Shown here piece after piece: positions 7,966 through 15,140 of a stretch of DNA of 41,701 bases. The DNA is taken from the IMG/VR virus record IMGVR_UViG_3300046787_000379, positions 1-41,701 of that record. One strand, written 5' to 3'. This DNA comes from a virus. Made by a program: the position numbers and the translations under genes. The notes beneath the pieces are model-generated. The model was given only the letters and a program-made list of their open reading frames with translations. It was not told the origin of the DNA and did no database searches. Positions within the stretch are counted from its first letter, which is position 1. The number at the start of each line of letters is the position of its first letter.

Positions 7966-8294
7966 AAAAGGAAAAAGACCTATGTTCAGATTTTATAGAT
8001 TTTGACGTGTCAAATCCTAAGGTCTACAAGATGTTTACGTTCTTTACAACGCAGGCGTTAAATGCAAATTATAAGCAAGTAGGAGCAAAAATGATTATGG
8101 AGCGCATCCGATGGGAAACTTACATTTCTAAGGATGGCAAGCTAAGGTTTGCAAATCAATACACGGCTTTTTATGCTAGAAAATTTGAGTTTTTTAATCC
8201 ACAATTTAGGGGCATTTTCAGAATGAGAAAGTCCGTAGCAGACCAACTTTTCAATGAAGACAATTTCGCAGAAACAATTGTTGCGCTCTCTTGA
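7962..8294 (+). CDS. Conserved phage protein of unknown function
   Basis: A 110-residue protein with a pattern seen in many phages: NPKVYKMFTFFTTQAL, QVGAKMIMERIRWET, then FANQYTAFYARKF and FRGIFRMRKS. Family members usually sit in the replication or recombination region. No catalytic motif is evident; the aromatic and basic residues suggest nucleic acid binding. It starts on the ATGA overlap with the membrane gene and overlaps the DnaA-like gene by 41 bases. Confidence 0.7.
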   Translation: MKKEKDLCSDFIDFDVSNPKVYKMFTFFTTQALNANYKQVGAKMIMERIRWETYISKDGKLRFANQYTAFYARKFEFFNPQFRGIFRMRKSVADQLFNEDNFAETIVALS

Positions 8295-8589
8295 AATAAT
8301 TGATGTTGTAGCAAGGCATTATGGCACTACCTCAGAAGCCGTTTTGTCTCGGTCTAGGAGCTTCAATGATGGCGTAATACCCGCAAGGCTTATGTGCGTA
8401 TTATTGCTCCGCAAAATCAATTTAAAGTATGAGCAAATAGGTTTTATATTAAACCGAAAGCACCATACGTGTTTGCATGCAATACGCCAGCAAGAAGATT
8501 ACATAAGCGTTTACCGAAATTTGAAAATTGAATATGAGAATTTTTTAAAGATTTTACGTATTGATGTGCAGTTAAATTTGCTAAAATAA
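8254..8589 (+). CDS. DnaA domain IV-like DNA-binding protein
   Basis: A 111-residue protein resembling the isolated C-terminal DNA-binding domain of DnaA: VARHYGTTSEAVLSRSRS (about 19-36), PARLMCVLLLRK (43-54), a helix-turn-helix at EQIGFILNRKHHTCLHAIRQ (60-79), where RKHHTCLHA matches the DnaA signature. It lacks the ATPase domain, so it is not an initiator on its own; it may bind DnaA boxes to redirect or block host initiation, or help phage origin recognition. It lies just before the initiator-like gene at 8721. Its last codons overlap the early promoter at 8577. Confidence 0.75.
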   Translation: MKTISQKQLLRSLEIIDVVARHYGTTSEAVLSRSRSFNDGVIPARLMCVLLLRKINLKYEQIGFILNRKHHTCLHAIRQQEDYISVYRNLKIEYENFLKILRIDVQLNLLK

Positions 8590-8608
8590 AATTTTGTTTG
8601 CATATTTG
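8577..8608 (+). promoter_or_regulatory. Early promoter with palindromic spacer
   Basis: TTTG 8577-8580, 20 bp, CATATTTG 8601-8608 (7 of 8). The spacer starts with CTAAAATAAAATTTTG, a diverged copy of the shared palindrome. Transcription would begin near 8615 and meet the terminator at 8681-8718 after about 100 bases. Confidence 0.75.
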
Positions 8609-8614
8609 CGTTAC

Positions 8615-8718
8615 AATAAATCGAACTGATAAATGTAGGAGTTTATAAGTTCGTTTTTCATAGGTTTACCCAAAACCTCCAAGCCCGTTCGTCTCCTACC
8701 GTTCGGGCTTATTTTTTT
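8615..8718 (+). ncRNA. Terminator-ended leader RNA or small RNA
   Basis: Between the promoter at 8577 and the ATG at 8721 there is no open frame but dense pairing: CGAACT 8622-8627 with AGTTCG 8648-8653; hairpin AGGTTT/AAACCT 8662-8678; terminator stem AAGCCCG 8681-8687 with CGGGCTT 8704-8710 and seven T (8712-8718). GTAGGAG 8635-8641 is the exact complement of CTCCTAC 8693-8699 in the terminator loop, so a second fold or pseudoknot is possible. Either this is an attenuator controlling the next operon or a stand-alone RNA of about 104 nt; the start is estimated from the -7 box. Confidence 0.65.
8681..8718 (+). terminator. Intrinsic terminator directly before the 8721 start codon
   Basis: AAGCCCG, 16-base loop holding CTCCTAC, CGGGCTT, then A and seven T. 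It ends 2 bases before the annotated ATG. Confidence 0.85.
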
Positions 8719-8720
8719 CC

Positions 8721-9524
8721 ATGAAAGAACTAGAACAATCAGTTGGAATGATACAGATAGCAAGTCGTATGTATCCGACGCAGGTCAAAACAGAAATTTT
8801 ACGTGACCCTAATTTGAGTATGCAGGCAAAGGGGTTGTATGCGTATCTTGAAACCCATTCTAAGTCATTTAAGATTTATAAGTCAGAATTACAAAATCAT
8901 TTTTCAAACGGAAAAGATGCGGTGCGTAACGCATTTGATGAATTAGTTCAGGCTGGTTACGTGCATTCTATTCGCGTCGTTGAGAATGGAAAATTTAAAG
9001 GTTGGAATCATATTTTGCATGACACACCTTGTGAAAATTTTGATGAAGAAATTTACCCGAATGCGGATTTACCGTTAGCGGAAAAACCGATGGCGGAAAA
9101 CCCGACAACGGAAAACCCGCCACTAAGGTTAATCAATAATAAGGTTAATCAATTAAAGGTAAAAGAAAAATATAAAAAAGGTTTTGACGAATTAAAATTG
9201 ATACTAGATTCGGTAACTGGAGAACGCGCTGAAACTATTAAAAAATGGTACGCCTATAAAATCGAACGCAAAGACAAGGTAACAGCATCTATGGTAAAAA
9301 CATGGTTTAAGAAATTCAGCCATCTATCAAACATAGAATTTGAAACCGCAGTCGACCATTCAATCAGCAGTGGTTGGTCTGGGATATTCCCCCCAAAACA
9401 CCTAATGGCAAAAGCACAAACAACGGCAGACAATTCAGAGCGAATTAAGGCCGAATTTGAAAAGCAGGAAAAAATCAAACAAATAGCACAATCACAAAAT
9501 GAACGAAAAAATAAGCATTTTTAA
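8721..9524 (+). CDS. Helix-turn-helix replication initiator-like protein
   Basis: A 267-residue protein. Residues about 15-85 form a winged-helix domain: a pattern around ILRDPNLSMQAKGLYAYLE, then NHFSNGKDAVRNAFDELVQAGYV, as in phage replication initiator/DnaD-O-like proteins. A charged linker (about 100-150) is followed by a helical domain. It directly precedes the primase-helicase and overlaps it by 26 bases, the usual O-P-like order, so origin binding and helicase loading are likely roles. ATG 8721 lies 2 bases after a terminator T-run; ATG 8748 (MIQIASRMYP) is a possible alternative start. Confidence 0.75.
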   Translation: MKELEQSVGMIQIASRMYPTQVKTEILRDPNLSMQAKGLYAYLETHSKSFKIYKSELQNHFSNGKDAVRNAFDELVQAGYVHSIRVVENGKFKGWNHILHDTPCENFDEEIYPNADLPLAEKPMAENPTTENPPLRLINNKVNQLKVKEKYKKGFDELKLILDSVTGERAETIKKWYAYKIERKDKVTASMVKTWFKKFSHLSNIEFETAVDHSISSGWSGIFPPKHLMAKAQTTADNSERIKAEFEKQEKIKQIAQSQNERKNKHF

Positions 9525-11313
9525 GTCGCTCACTAATATCAACGAGCCACACCAGATTACACTTGAATCTGCGCTGAAAAGAATCGAAAATGGTAGTTCG
9601 CGTTTGCAGGTAGAATATATTCGTGGGCTATACGAATCCAATGAAAATTCATTAAAGATTCAAGAAGCCAAGAAGCTATTACCGTGCATTACGTTTTCTG
9701 GCACGTTCTCTAAGCGTAGCGACAATTTCTTGATAGCTCATAGTGGATTCATTGTTCTTGACTTCGATAAGGTCTTAAACGCAAAGGAATACAAAGCAAT
9801 CATTTCTGAAAACCCTTTTATTTATGCGTGTTGGATAAGCCCAACTGGGAACGGAGTGAAGGGATTGATTCGTATTTCGGACCCAACAAAGCATAAGGAG
9901 CATTTTGAATCCATATTGGATATGTTTCCTGAACTGGATAAATCAGGTGGTAATCTTTCTAGGGTATGTTTTGAATCATTTGACCCTGATATTTATATCA
10001 ATGAGCAGGCAAAGGTATTTGATATTATCAAGTCTCATAATATTAACGAAATACGTATTCAAAATAAACTGTCTGATAATGATATTTTTGCTAAGCTGAT
10101 TGTATGGAAAGATAAGCGCGAACAATTTGTAGACGGAAACAGAAATCGTTACATTTTTACTTTGGCTGGCGCTTGTTGTCGTTACGGTATGACAAAAGAT
10201 ATGTGTGAGGCAGAGGTGCGCAATTACTTTTCATTTTCAGATTCATTTGGAGAAAAAGAGGCAATCACCGCGGTGCGTTCGGCGTATAAAGCTAATCAGC
10301 ATTTATTCGGCTCCGCAGAATTTACAAAGGAAAATAATCTAGTAAACACTTCAACCAGGTCAGAAGTAGTCATAGAAGTTGAAACAAGAATTGTAGATAA
10401 TGAAGAACGCATTTCAGATATCATCTATCTGAATGATATTTCAACTGATTTATTTGATATTTACCAAAATGGATACCCATCATTACTAGGGGTAAATACC
10501 CCATTGCTAGATAAGCATTATAAGCCTTTAAGAGGAGATACAACTGTAATTACTGGCTACGCAAACTACGGTAAATCTACTTTTTTGATGTGGTACTTGG
10601 TTATGCGCGCCCTGCTTTACGATGAAAGTTTTGCGTTGTATTCACCTGAATCAGGGGCAAAACGTTTTTACCTTGGAATTAAAAATATGATTTTAGGTAA
10701 ATTGGTAGCTTATAGTGGTTCGTATGCTGAATCAGACGCTAGATATATTAGTCCGGACTCTATCCGTGGCGCTGATGAATGGATACGTGACCACTTTTAT
10801 TTTGTGCACCCTAAAGAAGCCAGTCCTACTCCAGAGTATTTAGAAAGTGTATTTTTGAAGTCAGTCGTATTGCACAAGATTTCAGGTATTGTGATTGACC
10901 CGTTTAACCAAATGGACAACAATTACCAGAAAGCAGGTGGACGTGATTTGTATGTGAGTCAGGTGATGTCATCACTCAATCGTTTTGCGCAAAATAATAA
11001 CATCTTTTGCTTTATAGTTGCTCACCCAAGGACACCATCGAATCGCGGTGATAATCAGAATTTCCCTATGCCTGATGCACATAGTATAGCCGATGGGTCA
11101 ATGTATGTAAATAAAGCGCACCACGTTTTAATTTTTCATCGACCTGATAGAGAAACGCATCCTGACCTAGATACCTGCCAGTTGCGTATTGCAAAAATTA
11201 AGGACATGCCTACGCAGGGTAAACTTGGAACTATTGATTTTAATTATACCAATTTCCGTTTCTTCTTCAATGAAAGTGACCCATTGCAAGAAGCTATAGA
11301 TTCAATACTATAA
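9499..11313 (+). CDS. Primase-helicase (BT4734/VirE-N-like plus DnaB-like)
   Basis: A 604-residue fusion. The N-terminal ~190 residues match the BT4734-like/VirE-N domain typical of Bacteroidota elements (CITFSGTFSKRS, GFIVLDFDK, CWISPTGNGVKGLIRI), a primase-polymerase relative. A helical linker follows, then a RecA-fold helicase: Walker A GYANYGKST at 353-361, Walker B IVIDP with Asp at about 467, and the DnaB-like VAHPR and KIKDMPTQG motifs near 510 and 570. It should unwind and prime phage DNA. It overlaps both neighbours, and is translated with the initiator-like gene. Confidence 0.88.
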   Translation: MNEKISIFKSLTNINEPHQITLESALKRIENGSSRLQVEYIRGLYESNENSLKIQEAKKLLPCITFSGTFSKRSDNFLIAHSGFIVLDFDKVLNAKEYKAIISENPFIYACWISPTGNGVKGLIRISDPTKHKEHFESILDMFPELDKSGGNLSRVCFESFDPDIYINEQAKVFDIIKSHNINEIRIQNKLSDNDIFAKLIVWKDKREQFVDGNRNRYIFTLAGACCRYGMTKDMCEAEVRNYFSFSDSFGEKEAITAVRSAYKANQHLFGSAEFTKENNLVNTSTRSEVVIEVETRIVDNEERISDIIYLNDISTDLFDIYQNGYPSLLGVNTPLLDKHYKPLRGDTTVITGYANYGKSTFLMWYLVMRALLYDESFALYSPESGAKRFYLGIKNMILGKLVAYSGSYAESDARYISPDSIRGADEWIRDHFYFVHPKEASPTPEYLESVFLKSVVLHKISGIVIDPFNQMDNNYQKAGGRDLYVSQVMSSLNRFAQNNNIFCFIVAHPRTPSNRGDNQNFPMPDAHSIADGSMYVNKAHHVLIFHRPDRETHPDLDTCQLRIAKIKDMPTQGKLGTIDFNYTNFRFFFNESDPLQEAIDSIL

Positions 11314-11531
11314 TGGAGGAAAAATACCAGCAGGCAATACAGTGGGCAGAGCATTTTCTGTCCACAACTGCGGACCGTGAAATTTCATTAAAGCCTGGAG
11401 TACATACTCATAGTTTGCACTCTAAAATAAATATCTGCAAAATACGTATTCAACATAGCCGAGGTTATGCGCAATACATTGCTTATCGTTCGATTAAAGA
11501 CATTAAAGACGCATTACAAAAAATAAATTAA
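11313..11531 (+). CDS. Hypothetical small protein
   Basis: A 72-residue protein whose ATG overlaps the last base of the helicase stop codon (TAATG). It is rich in His, Ile and basic residues (KINICKIRIQHSRGYAQ) and has no known motif. Tight coupling suggests that it works with the helicase or is needed in the same amount. It is the last gene of the replication operon; a new promoter follows 18 bases later. Confidence 0.6.
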   Translation: MEEKYQQAIQWAEHFLSTTADREISLKPGVHTHSLHSKINICKIRIQHSRGYAQYIAYRSIKDIKDALQKIN

Positions 11532-11548
11532 TTTTTTTTGTCTAATAA

Positions 11549-11580
11549 TTTGCTAAATTAAAATTTAGTTTAGACCTTTG
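11549..11580 (+). promoter_or_regulatory. Early promoter with perfect palindrome in the spacer
   Basis: TTTG 11549-11552, 20 bp, GACCTTTG 11573-11580 (7 of 8). The spacer holds CTAAATT-AA-AATTTAG (11553-11568), a perfect 7-bp inverted repeat with a 2-bp centre. It drives the accessory gene block beginning at 11624. Confidence 0.8.
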
Positions 11581-11623
11581 AAATACGGAAGGAACAAACC
11601 TCCAATATAATAACTACAAAAAA

Positions 11624-11872
11624 ATGAAAACCTTAGAAAACACAAAAACACGCAAAGTAAAATCAATTGAGGTTATTTTTTCAAATATGACTTTTATGAT
11701 TAACGCATCTTGCCACTATTTGGTTGCTGTAAACAATCAAGGTTGGTCAAATATTAAATACACAGCAAGAATTAAAGAAACTGGCGAAGGTATTGGGGTT
11801 TGTGGAGGTAGAACTTTAATTAAAAGACAAATGGAATTAATAAATTCAAGACCTGATTTGTTTTTAAAATAA
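11624..11872 (+). CDS. Hypothetical small protein
   Basis: An 82-residue basic protein (MKTLENTKTRKVKSI...), with a middle segment of beta-type residues and a Gly-rich turn GEGIGVCGGRT. I do not recognise it. It is the first gene after a strong palindromic promoter, with a leader of about 37 bases, and is followed by a hairpin (11884-11903) before the RadC-like gene. Confidence 0.6.
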   Translation: MKTLENTKTRKVKSIEVIFSNMTFMINASCHYLVAVNNQGWSNIKYTARIKETGEGIGVCGGRTLIKRQMELINSRPDLFLK

Positions 11873-11883
11873 AATAACACCGA

Positions 11884-11903
11884 GCCGAAGCGGATTCTTC
11901 GGC
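11884..11903. other. 7-bp stem hairpin between small genes
   Basis: GCCGAAG, loop CGGATT, CTTCGGC, without a following T-run. It may be a partial terminator, an RNA processing site or a translational control element for the gene at 11922. Confidence 0.5.
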
Positions 11904-11921
11904 GCCTAAAATAGCTACAAA

Positions 11922-12389
11922 ATGAAAAAATTTATCCCTACAAAATTTGAATTTCAGGTATCAGAATATTTTATCGGATACAAGTCGATTTCAAAACAGA
12001 AAAATCAAATCCTTAATAGCAGTAACGCTTATAAAATTTTTGCCCCATTTTTTGAGGAGCATCAAAATGTAAGAGAGGTTGTTTATGCTATGTACCTAAA
12101 TCAAGCGAATAATTTAATAGGCGTCTTGAAGGTTTCAGAAGGTTCAATTAGTTCTTGTGTAATTGATATTCGGTTGGTGTTAAAGCCAGCAGTTGAATTG
12201 CTAGCATCATCAATTATCCTAGCACACAATCATCCATCAGGAACGCTAAAGGCTAGTCATGCCGATATTCAGATTACAGAAAAAATAAAGCAAGGCGCAA
12301 AGATTTTGGATATGGATGTTGTTGACCACTTAATTATTACCGATGGCGGGTATTATAGTTTTGCTGATGACGGAAAGTCGCCATTTTAA
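11922..12389 (+). CDS. RadC-like JAB/MPN domain protein
   Basis: A 155-residue protein made almost only of the RadC JAB domain. The metal-binding signature is clear: HNHPSG at 102-107 and Asp at 115 in SHADIQIT, with a conserved-type Glu near residue 52, followed by MDVVDHLIITDGGYYSFAD. RadC-type proteins are widespread on phages, plasmids and genomic islands; an isopeptidase-like or nuclease activity has been suggested but their role is unsettled. The N-terminal helix-hairpin-helix of chromosomal RadC is absent. Confidence 0.9.
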   Translation: MKKFIPTKFEFQVSEYFIGYKSISKQKNQILNSSNAYKIFAPFFEEHQNVREVVYAMYLNQANNLIGVLKVSEGSISSCVIDIRLVLKPAVELLASSIILAHNHPSGTLKASHADIQITEKIKQGAKILDMDVVDHLIITDGGYYSFADDGKSPF

Positions 12390-12418
12390 TCTCATTCAAT
12401 TTAAAATTCATTATAATT

Positions 12419-12796
12419 ATGGAGTCTATAAAAGGAATTTTTATAAATGCAAAAATTCAAGAAGTGGAAGAAATTGAGTTCCCAGTTCGCTATGGAGAGG
12501 AGATGGAATCGGTAATGAATAATTTGCGCCAAATGTTAGATTGCGAGTTACCAGTAATAGGCAAAGTTTTGCGATTTAACGACGTCATTTGGATAGATTC
12601 TGAAACAGCCTTGAATAATCAGGATTATGGCTTTATCCTTAAAGGCAAGTCATATATCGGCAATGGGGTTATTCTAGGTACAGATATAAATAACGAATCG
12701 TGTGATATGACTGCCAGCCCCTTCGATATAGAAGAATCAGTACTTTTTATTAACGGTGATTTATTAAAACGTGTAAATGAAAAAAATGACATTTGA
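12419..12796 (+). CDS. Hypothetical protein
   Basis: A 125-residue acidic protein (MESIKGIFINAKIQEVEEIEFPV...). The first 45 residues have an alternating beta-helix look and the C-terminal half has several Asn/Asp-rich turns (DINNESCDM). From memory, small proteins starting 'KGI-I-----I-E-E' occur in bacterial mobile elements as a DUF without known function; I am not sure of this match. It overlaps the next frame by 20 bases. Confidence 0.55.
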   Translation: MESIKGIFINAKIQEVEEIEFPVRYGEEMESVMNNLRQMLDCELPVIGKVLRFNDVIWIDSETALNNQDYGFILKGKSYIGNGVILGTDINNESCDMTASPFDIEESVLFINGDLLKRVNEKNDI

Positions 12797-13136
12797 TGAC
12801 TGGTGCAAATACACGCAATTTGGGAGGGATTGCGATACTGAGGAAACGAAAATTTCCGATTTCATAGAAACTTATTCAAAACACAAATATTTACAATTTT
12901 TAATCCTTGACAAATGGAAGCACTTAACAAAACTGGACACGAATACTATTCAAAAATGCCAAAGTATATTAGAAAACGATGGTCAAATAATTTTAAAGAA
13001 AGTTCAAAAATCTATGGTAGAGTCACGGAATCAAAATTTTTGGATGAAACTTTTGATGGGCACAAAGGATTTATTGTATCATCTTTTAGATGGAAAGACA
13101 CTAAAGAAGGTATTGAATACTGGCAAGAAATTTTAA
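12777..13136 (+). pseudogene. Frame-disrupted gene, N-terminal part
   Basis: The frame begins MKKMTFDDWCKYTQFGRDCD (first 20 residues) and looks coding to about nt 12913. Beyond that it lies over the better-looking frame of 12914-13381 by 223 bases, which is implausible for two real genes. A -1 shift at AAA (12911-12913) would join ...LILDK to MEALNKTGHEYY... with no stop between. So the two frames are probably one gene carrying a one-base deletion in an A-run (real or a sequencing error), or a programmed shift. Confidence 0.4.
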
Positions 13137-13381
13137 ATGAAAATTATGATAAAGCTAACAAGATAATAGCGCCTAAAACTTCTATCAATGGCACGATTAC
13201 ATTTATTGCTTTACTTTTCCTATTGCTTGGATTTTATGCTCTTATATGGTCGGCATTCTTTAGAAAAGATAGCCCAATCAGGAAGGCTACTAATCAAAAA
13301 TTTATAGAAGTCACAGTTTGGGAAAAGCCTGATACAATGGATATGATTTACGCTAACAAAAACTACAAAACAGATGATTAA
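12914..13381 (+). CDS. Hypothetical membrane protein (possibly C-terminal part of a split gene)
   Basis: A 155-residue protein. The start MEALNKTGHEYYSKMPKYI is like internal, not N-terminal, sequence of related phage proteins as I remember them, which supports a frame break with 12777. One membrane segment lies at about residues 95-114 (FIALLFLLLGFYALIWSAFF), followed by a short soluble tail. A TGA lies one codon upstream of the ATG in this frame. Function unknown. It overlaps the next gene by 8 bases. Confidence 0.55.
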   Translation: MEALNKTGHEYYSKMPKYIRKRWSNNFKESSKIYGRVTESKFLDETFDGHKGFIVSSFRWKDTKEGIEYWQEILNENYDKANKIIAPKTSINGTITFIALLFLLLGFYALIWSAFFRKDSPIRKATNQKFIEVTVWEKPDTMDMIYANKNYKTDD

Positions 13382-13601
13382 CGAAAGAAAAACTACGGCA
13401 ATAAATTGGTTTTTAGCCGAAATTGAAAAATTGTATAGAGGTGAATCAAAGTTTACTGCTACCCAAATTCGTGATAAAGCTAGAGAAATGGATAAGGAGC
13501 AAAAGAAAGACGCCTGGTATGATTGCTACCACAACGGTATGGAGCATAGCGAGGACGAAGACCCAGCAGAAACATATTTTAACCAAACTTATAAATCTTA
13601 A
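13374..13601 (+). CDS. Hypothetical small protein, TA-W-L-EIE family
   Basis: A 75-residue protein with the pattern TTAINWFLAEIEKLY, IRDKAREMDKEQKKDAWYDCY-NG and a terminal AETYFNQTY. The same pattern (TAVEWLIEIL, IEQARQMEKEKIKE, MYLNGYY) occurs in the gene at 14879, so the two are distant paralogues. Such small proteins are very common in Bacteroidota phages and prophages; no function is known to me. Confidence 0.7.
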   Translation: MINERKTTAINWFLAEIEKLYRGESKFTATQIRDKAREMDKEQKKDAWYDCYHNGMEHSEDEDPAETYFNQTYKS

Positions 13602-13606
13602 TTGCC

Positions 13607-13807
13607 ATGAAAACAATAACTAAATCAGTAATTAGGCTATCAGAGATACCAGAAGAATTTCAAATAGAATTTATTAATTATAAAATTCATACTTATGCAG
13701 AATTTCATATTGATGGAGATGAAAATGATTCTTTAGGTTTATGGCTACTTAAAAAGTACCCTACACTAAAACGTAAGATTAGTTTTCTTATTCACATAGA
13801 TATTTAA
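13607..13807 (+). CDS. Hypothetical small protein
   Basis: A 66-residue protein (MKTITKSVIRLSEIPEEFQIE...) with acidic centre and basic C terminus. It is not recognised. It starts 5 bases after the preceding stop and lies in a run of tightly packed short genes driven from 11549. Confidence 0.55.
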   Translation: MKTITKSVIRLSEIPEEFQIEFINYKIHTYAEFHIDGDENDSLGLWLLKKYPTLKRKISFLIHIDI

Positions 13808-13811
13808 GGTA

Positions 13812-13931
13812 ATGGAAAATAAAGGTAAATCATGGCTCATATTGCCACTATTGGCATTTTCAATTAATGAAGATGGAGCAAAGGAAATATCATTTGGATG
13901 GCTTACTAACACATGGTGGATAAAATTTTAA
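13812..13931 (+). CDS. Very small conserved-type protein (39 aa)
   Basis: ATG 13812 gives MENKGKSWLILPLLAFSINE followed by a Trp-rich end (FGWLTNTWWIKF). The stop TAA overlaps the next ATG (TAATG at 13929-13933), which supports a real coupled gene. Short proteins of this shape, with SW-ILPLLA near the start and Trp at the end, occur in Bacteroidota phages in my memory. The middle is moderately hydrophobic, so membrane contact is possible. Confidence 0.6.
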   Translation: MENKGKSWLILPLLAFSINEDGAKEISFGWLTNTWWIKF

Positions 13932-14359
13932 TGACAATGGAAAAAGAATTTGTAACATATGAAGTTGCATTAACCTTAAAGGAATTAGGGTTTGATGAAG
14001 ATTGTTTAGCTTTTTATGTTAAATGTGAAGAATCAAACATTTGCATACCAATGTTAAGGGTATCAAAAATTGAAGCTCAAAAAATTATTGATTCTGTAAA
14101 CAATATTTACAATGCAGAATATATACTTGCCCCACTTAAACAACAAGTATTTAGATGGTTTAGGGAGAAGTATGGGTTTTATCACTTGATTTACCCTGCT
14201 GGTGATGATTATGGAAATTTAGTTTTTCGCACAGTAATCAATAATATAAATGTCGGACTAGTTATGTCGTACGCTTATCCAAGTTACGAAGAAGCAGAAA
14301 ATTTTTGTATTGATAAATTTATTGAACTAGCTAAAAAACAAAAAGATGGCAAAAATTAA
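13931..14359 (+). CDS. Conserved Bacteroidota phage/plasmid protein of unknown function
   Basis: About 142 residues from ATG 13931 (MTMEKEFVTYE); ATG 13937 is a close alternative and the upstream in-frame ATG 13913 lies inside the preceding gene. The pattern EFVTYEVALTLKELGFDEDC, LAPLKQQVFRWFREKYG and C-terminal YEEAENFCIDKFIEL is typical of a family that is very widespread in Bacteroidota genomes and their phages. No function is known to me. It is coupled to the tiny gene before it and overlaps the HNH gene by 14 bases. Confidence 0.75.
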   Translation: MTMEKEFVTYEVALTLKELGFDEDCLAFYVKCEESNICIPMLRVSKIEAQKIIDSVNNIYNAEYILAPLKQQVFRWFREKYGFYHLIYPAGDDYGNLVFRTVINNINVGLVMSYAYPSYEEAENFCIDKFIELAKKQKDGKN

Positions 14360-14708
14360 TAGGCAACAAGTGTATGAAAAGTATGATGGCCACTGCGGAT
14401 ATTGTGGTTCCAAACTTGCAACTATCAAAGATATGCAAATTGACCACATTGTACCTAAATGGAAATATACAGAAGGTTATGTACAAGGAGATATGAATGG
14501 AGAATCTAATCTGATGCCTTCATGCAGAACTTGCAATCATTATAAGAGAGGATATAGTCTAGAAGAATTTAGAAAGCTGATGTTAACTCTACATGAAAGA
14601 GTGTGTAGCCAATATATTACAAAGGTTGCCATAAAGTATGGTATAGTACATATTAATACATTTGGTGGAAAATTCCACTTTGAACAACAAGGAAATGTCA
14701 GAATTTAA
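14346..14708 (+). CDS. HNH endonuclease
   Basis: A 120-residue HNH nuclease with a structural zinc site: CGYCGSK at about 17-23, IDHIVPKWK with the catalytic His at about 34, Asn in GESNLMPSCRTCNHYKRG (53-70). The second CxxC and the HNH Asn/His are in place. Uses include packaging-associated cutting, homing and host DNA breakdown. It lies far from the terminase in a block of small accessory genes, so a homing or host-directed role is as likely as packaging. Confidence 0.88.
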   Translation: MAKINRQQVYEKYDGHCGYCGSKLATIKDMQIDHIVPKWKYTEGYVQGDMNGESNLMPSCRTCNHYKRGYSLEEFRKLMLTLHERVCSQYITKVAIKYGIVHINTFGGKFHFEQQGNVRI

Positions 14709-14895
14709 CGATAGCGGTTTTTTAAACGGCCATGTTTTTCATAGTAGCCCATTGCCTGATAAAGAAAGGCAAAAGGCAATACGCGCAATTGAAGCGGTAA
14801 TGATAGAACACGATATTATAAAAATAGATGCGTGCATCGACCCATATAGATTTCCACAAAATTTAATAGACCTTAGAAATGAAAACAGAAGATAA
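14695..14895 (+). CDS. Hypothetical small protein
   Basis: A 66-residue protein from ATG 14695 (MSEFNDSGFLNGHVFHSSP...). The in-frame upstream ATG at 14662 is deeper inside the HNH gene, so 14695 is preferred. Mixed helix with Ile/Asp-rich centre; not recognised. It overlaps HNH by 14 bases and the next gene by 17. Confidence 0.55.
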   Translation: MSEFNDSGFLNGHVFHSSPLPDKERQKAIRAIEAVMIEHDIIKIDACIDPYRFPQNLIDLRNENRR

Positions 14896-15136
14896 AATTG
14901 AGCAAGAAAAACCATTGACAGCAGTAGAATGGCTTATTGAAATATTGTGGGCTCCTTGTCAAGGAATACCATCTGATATAATTGAACAAGCCAGACAAAT
15001 GGAGAAAGAGAAGATAAAAGAAGAATTGATTGGTCTTTTGCAATGGATGAATAAAGTAGCAGAAAATAATCCAATGGCTTTTGAAACAGATTCAGATGAT
15101 ATTGTTCAAATGTACTTGAATGGTTATTACAAATAA
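14879..15136 (+). CDS. Hypothetical small protein, paralogue of 13374
   Basis: An 85-residue acidic, helical protein with the same layout as the product of 13374-13601: TAVEWLIEIL near residue 14, QARQMEKEKIKEELIG in the middle, and a tyrosine-rich end MYLNGYYK. Function unknown. Two copies 1.3 kb apart suggest an old duplication in this accessory block. Confidence 0.7.
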   Translation: MKTEDKIEQEKPLTAVEWLIEILWAPCQGIPSDIIEQARQMEKEKIKEELIGLLQWMNKVAENNPMAFETDSDDIVQMYLNGYYK

Positions 15137-15140
15137 TGTT

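Noticed and set aside
9905-10099. Second frame inside the primase-helicase gene
   Set aside because: Shadow frame of a clearly coding region; no plausible start site.
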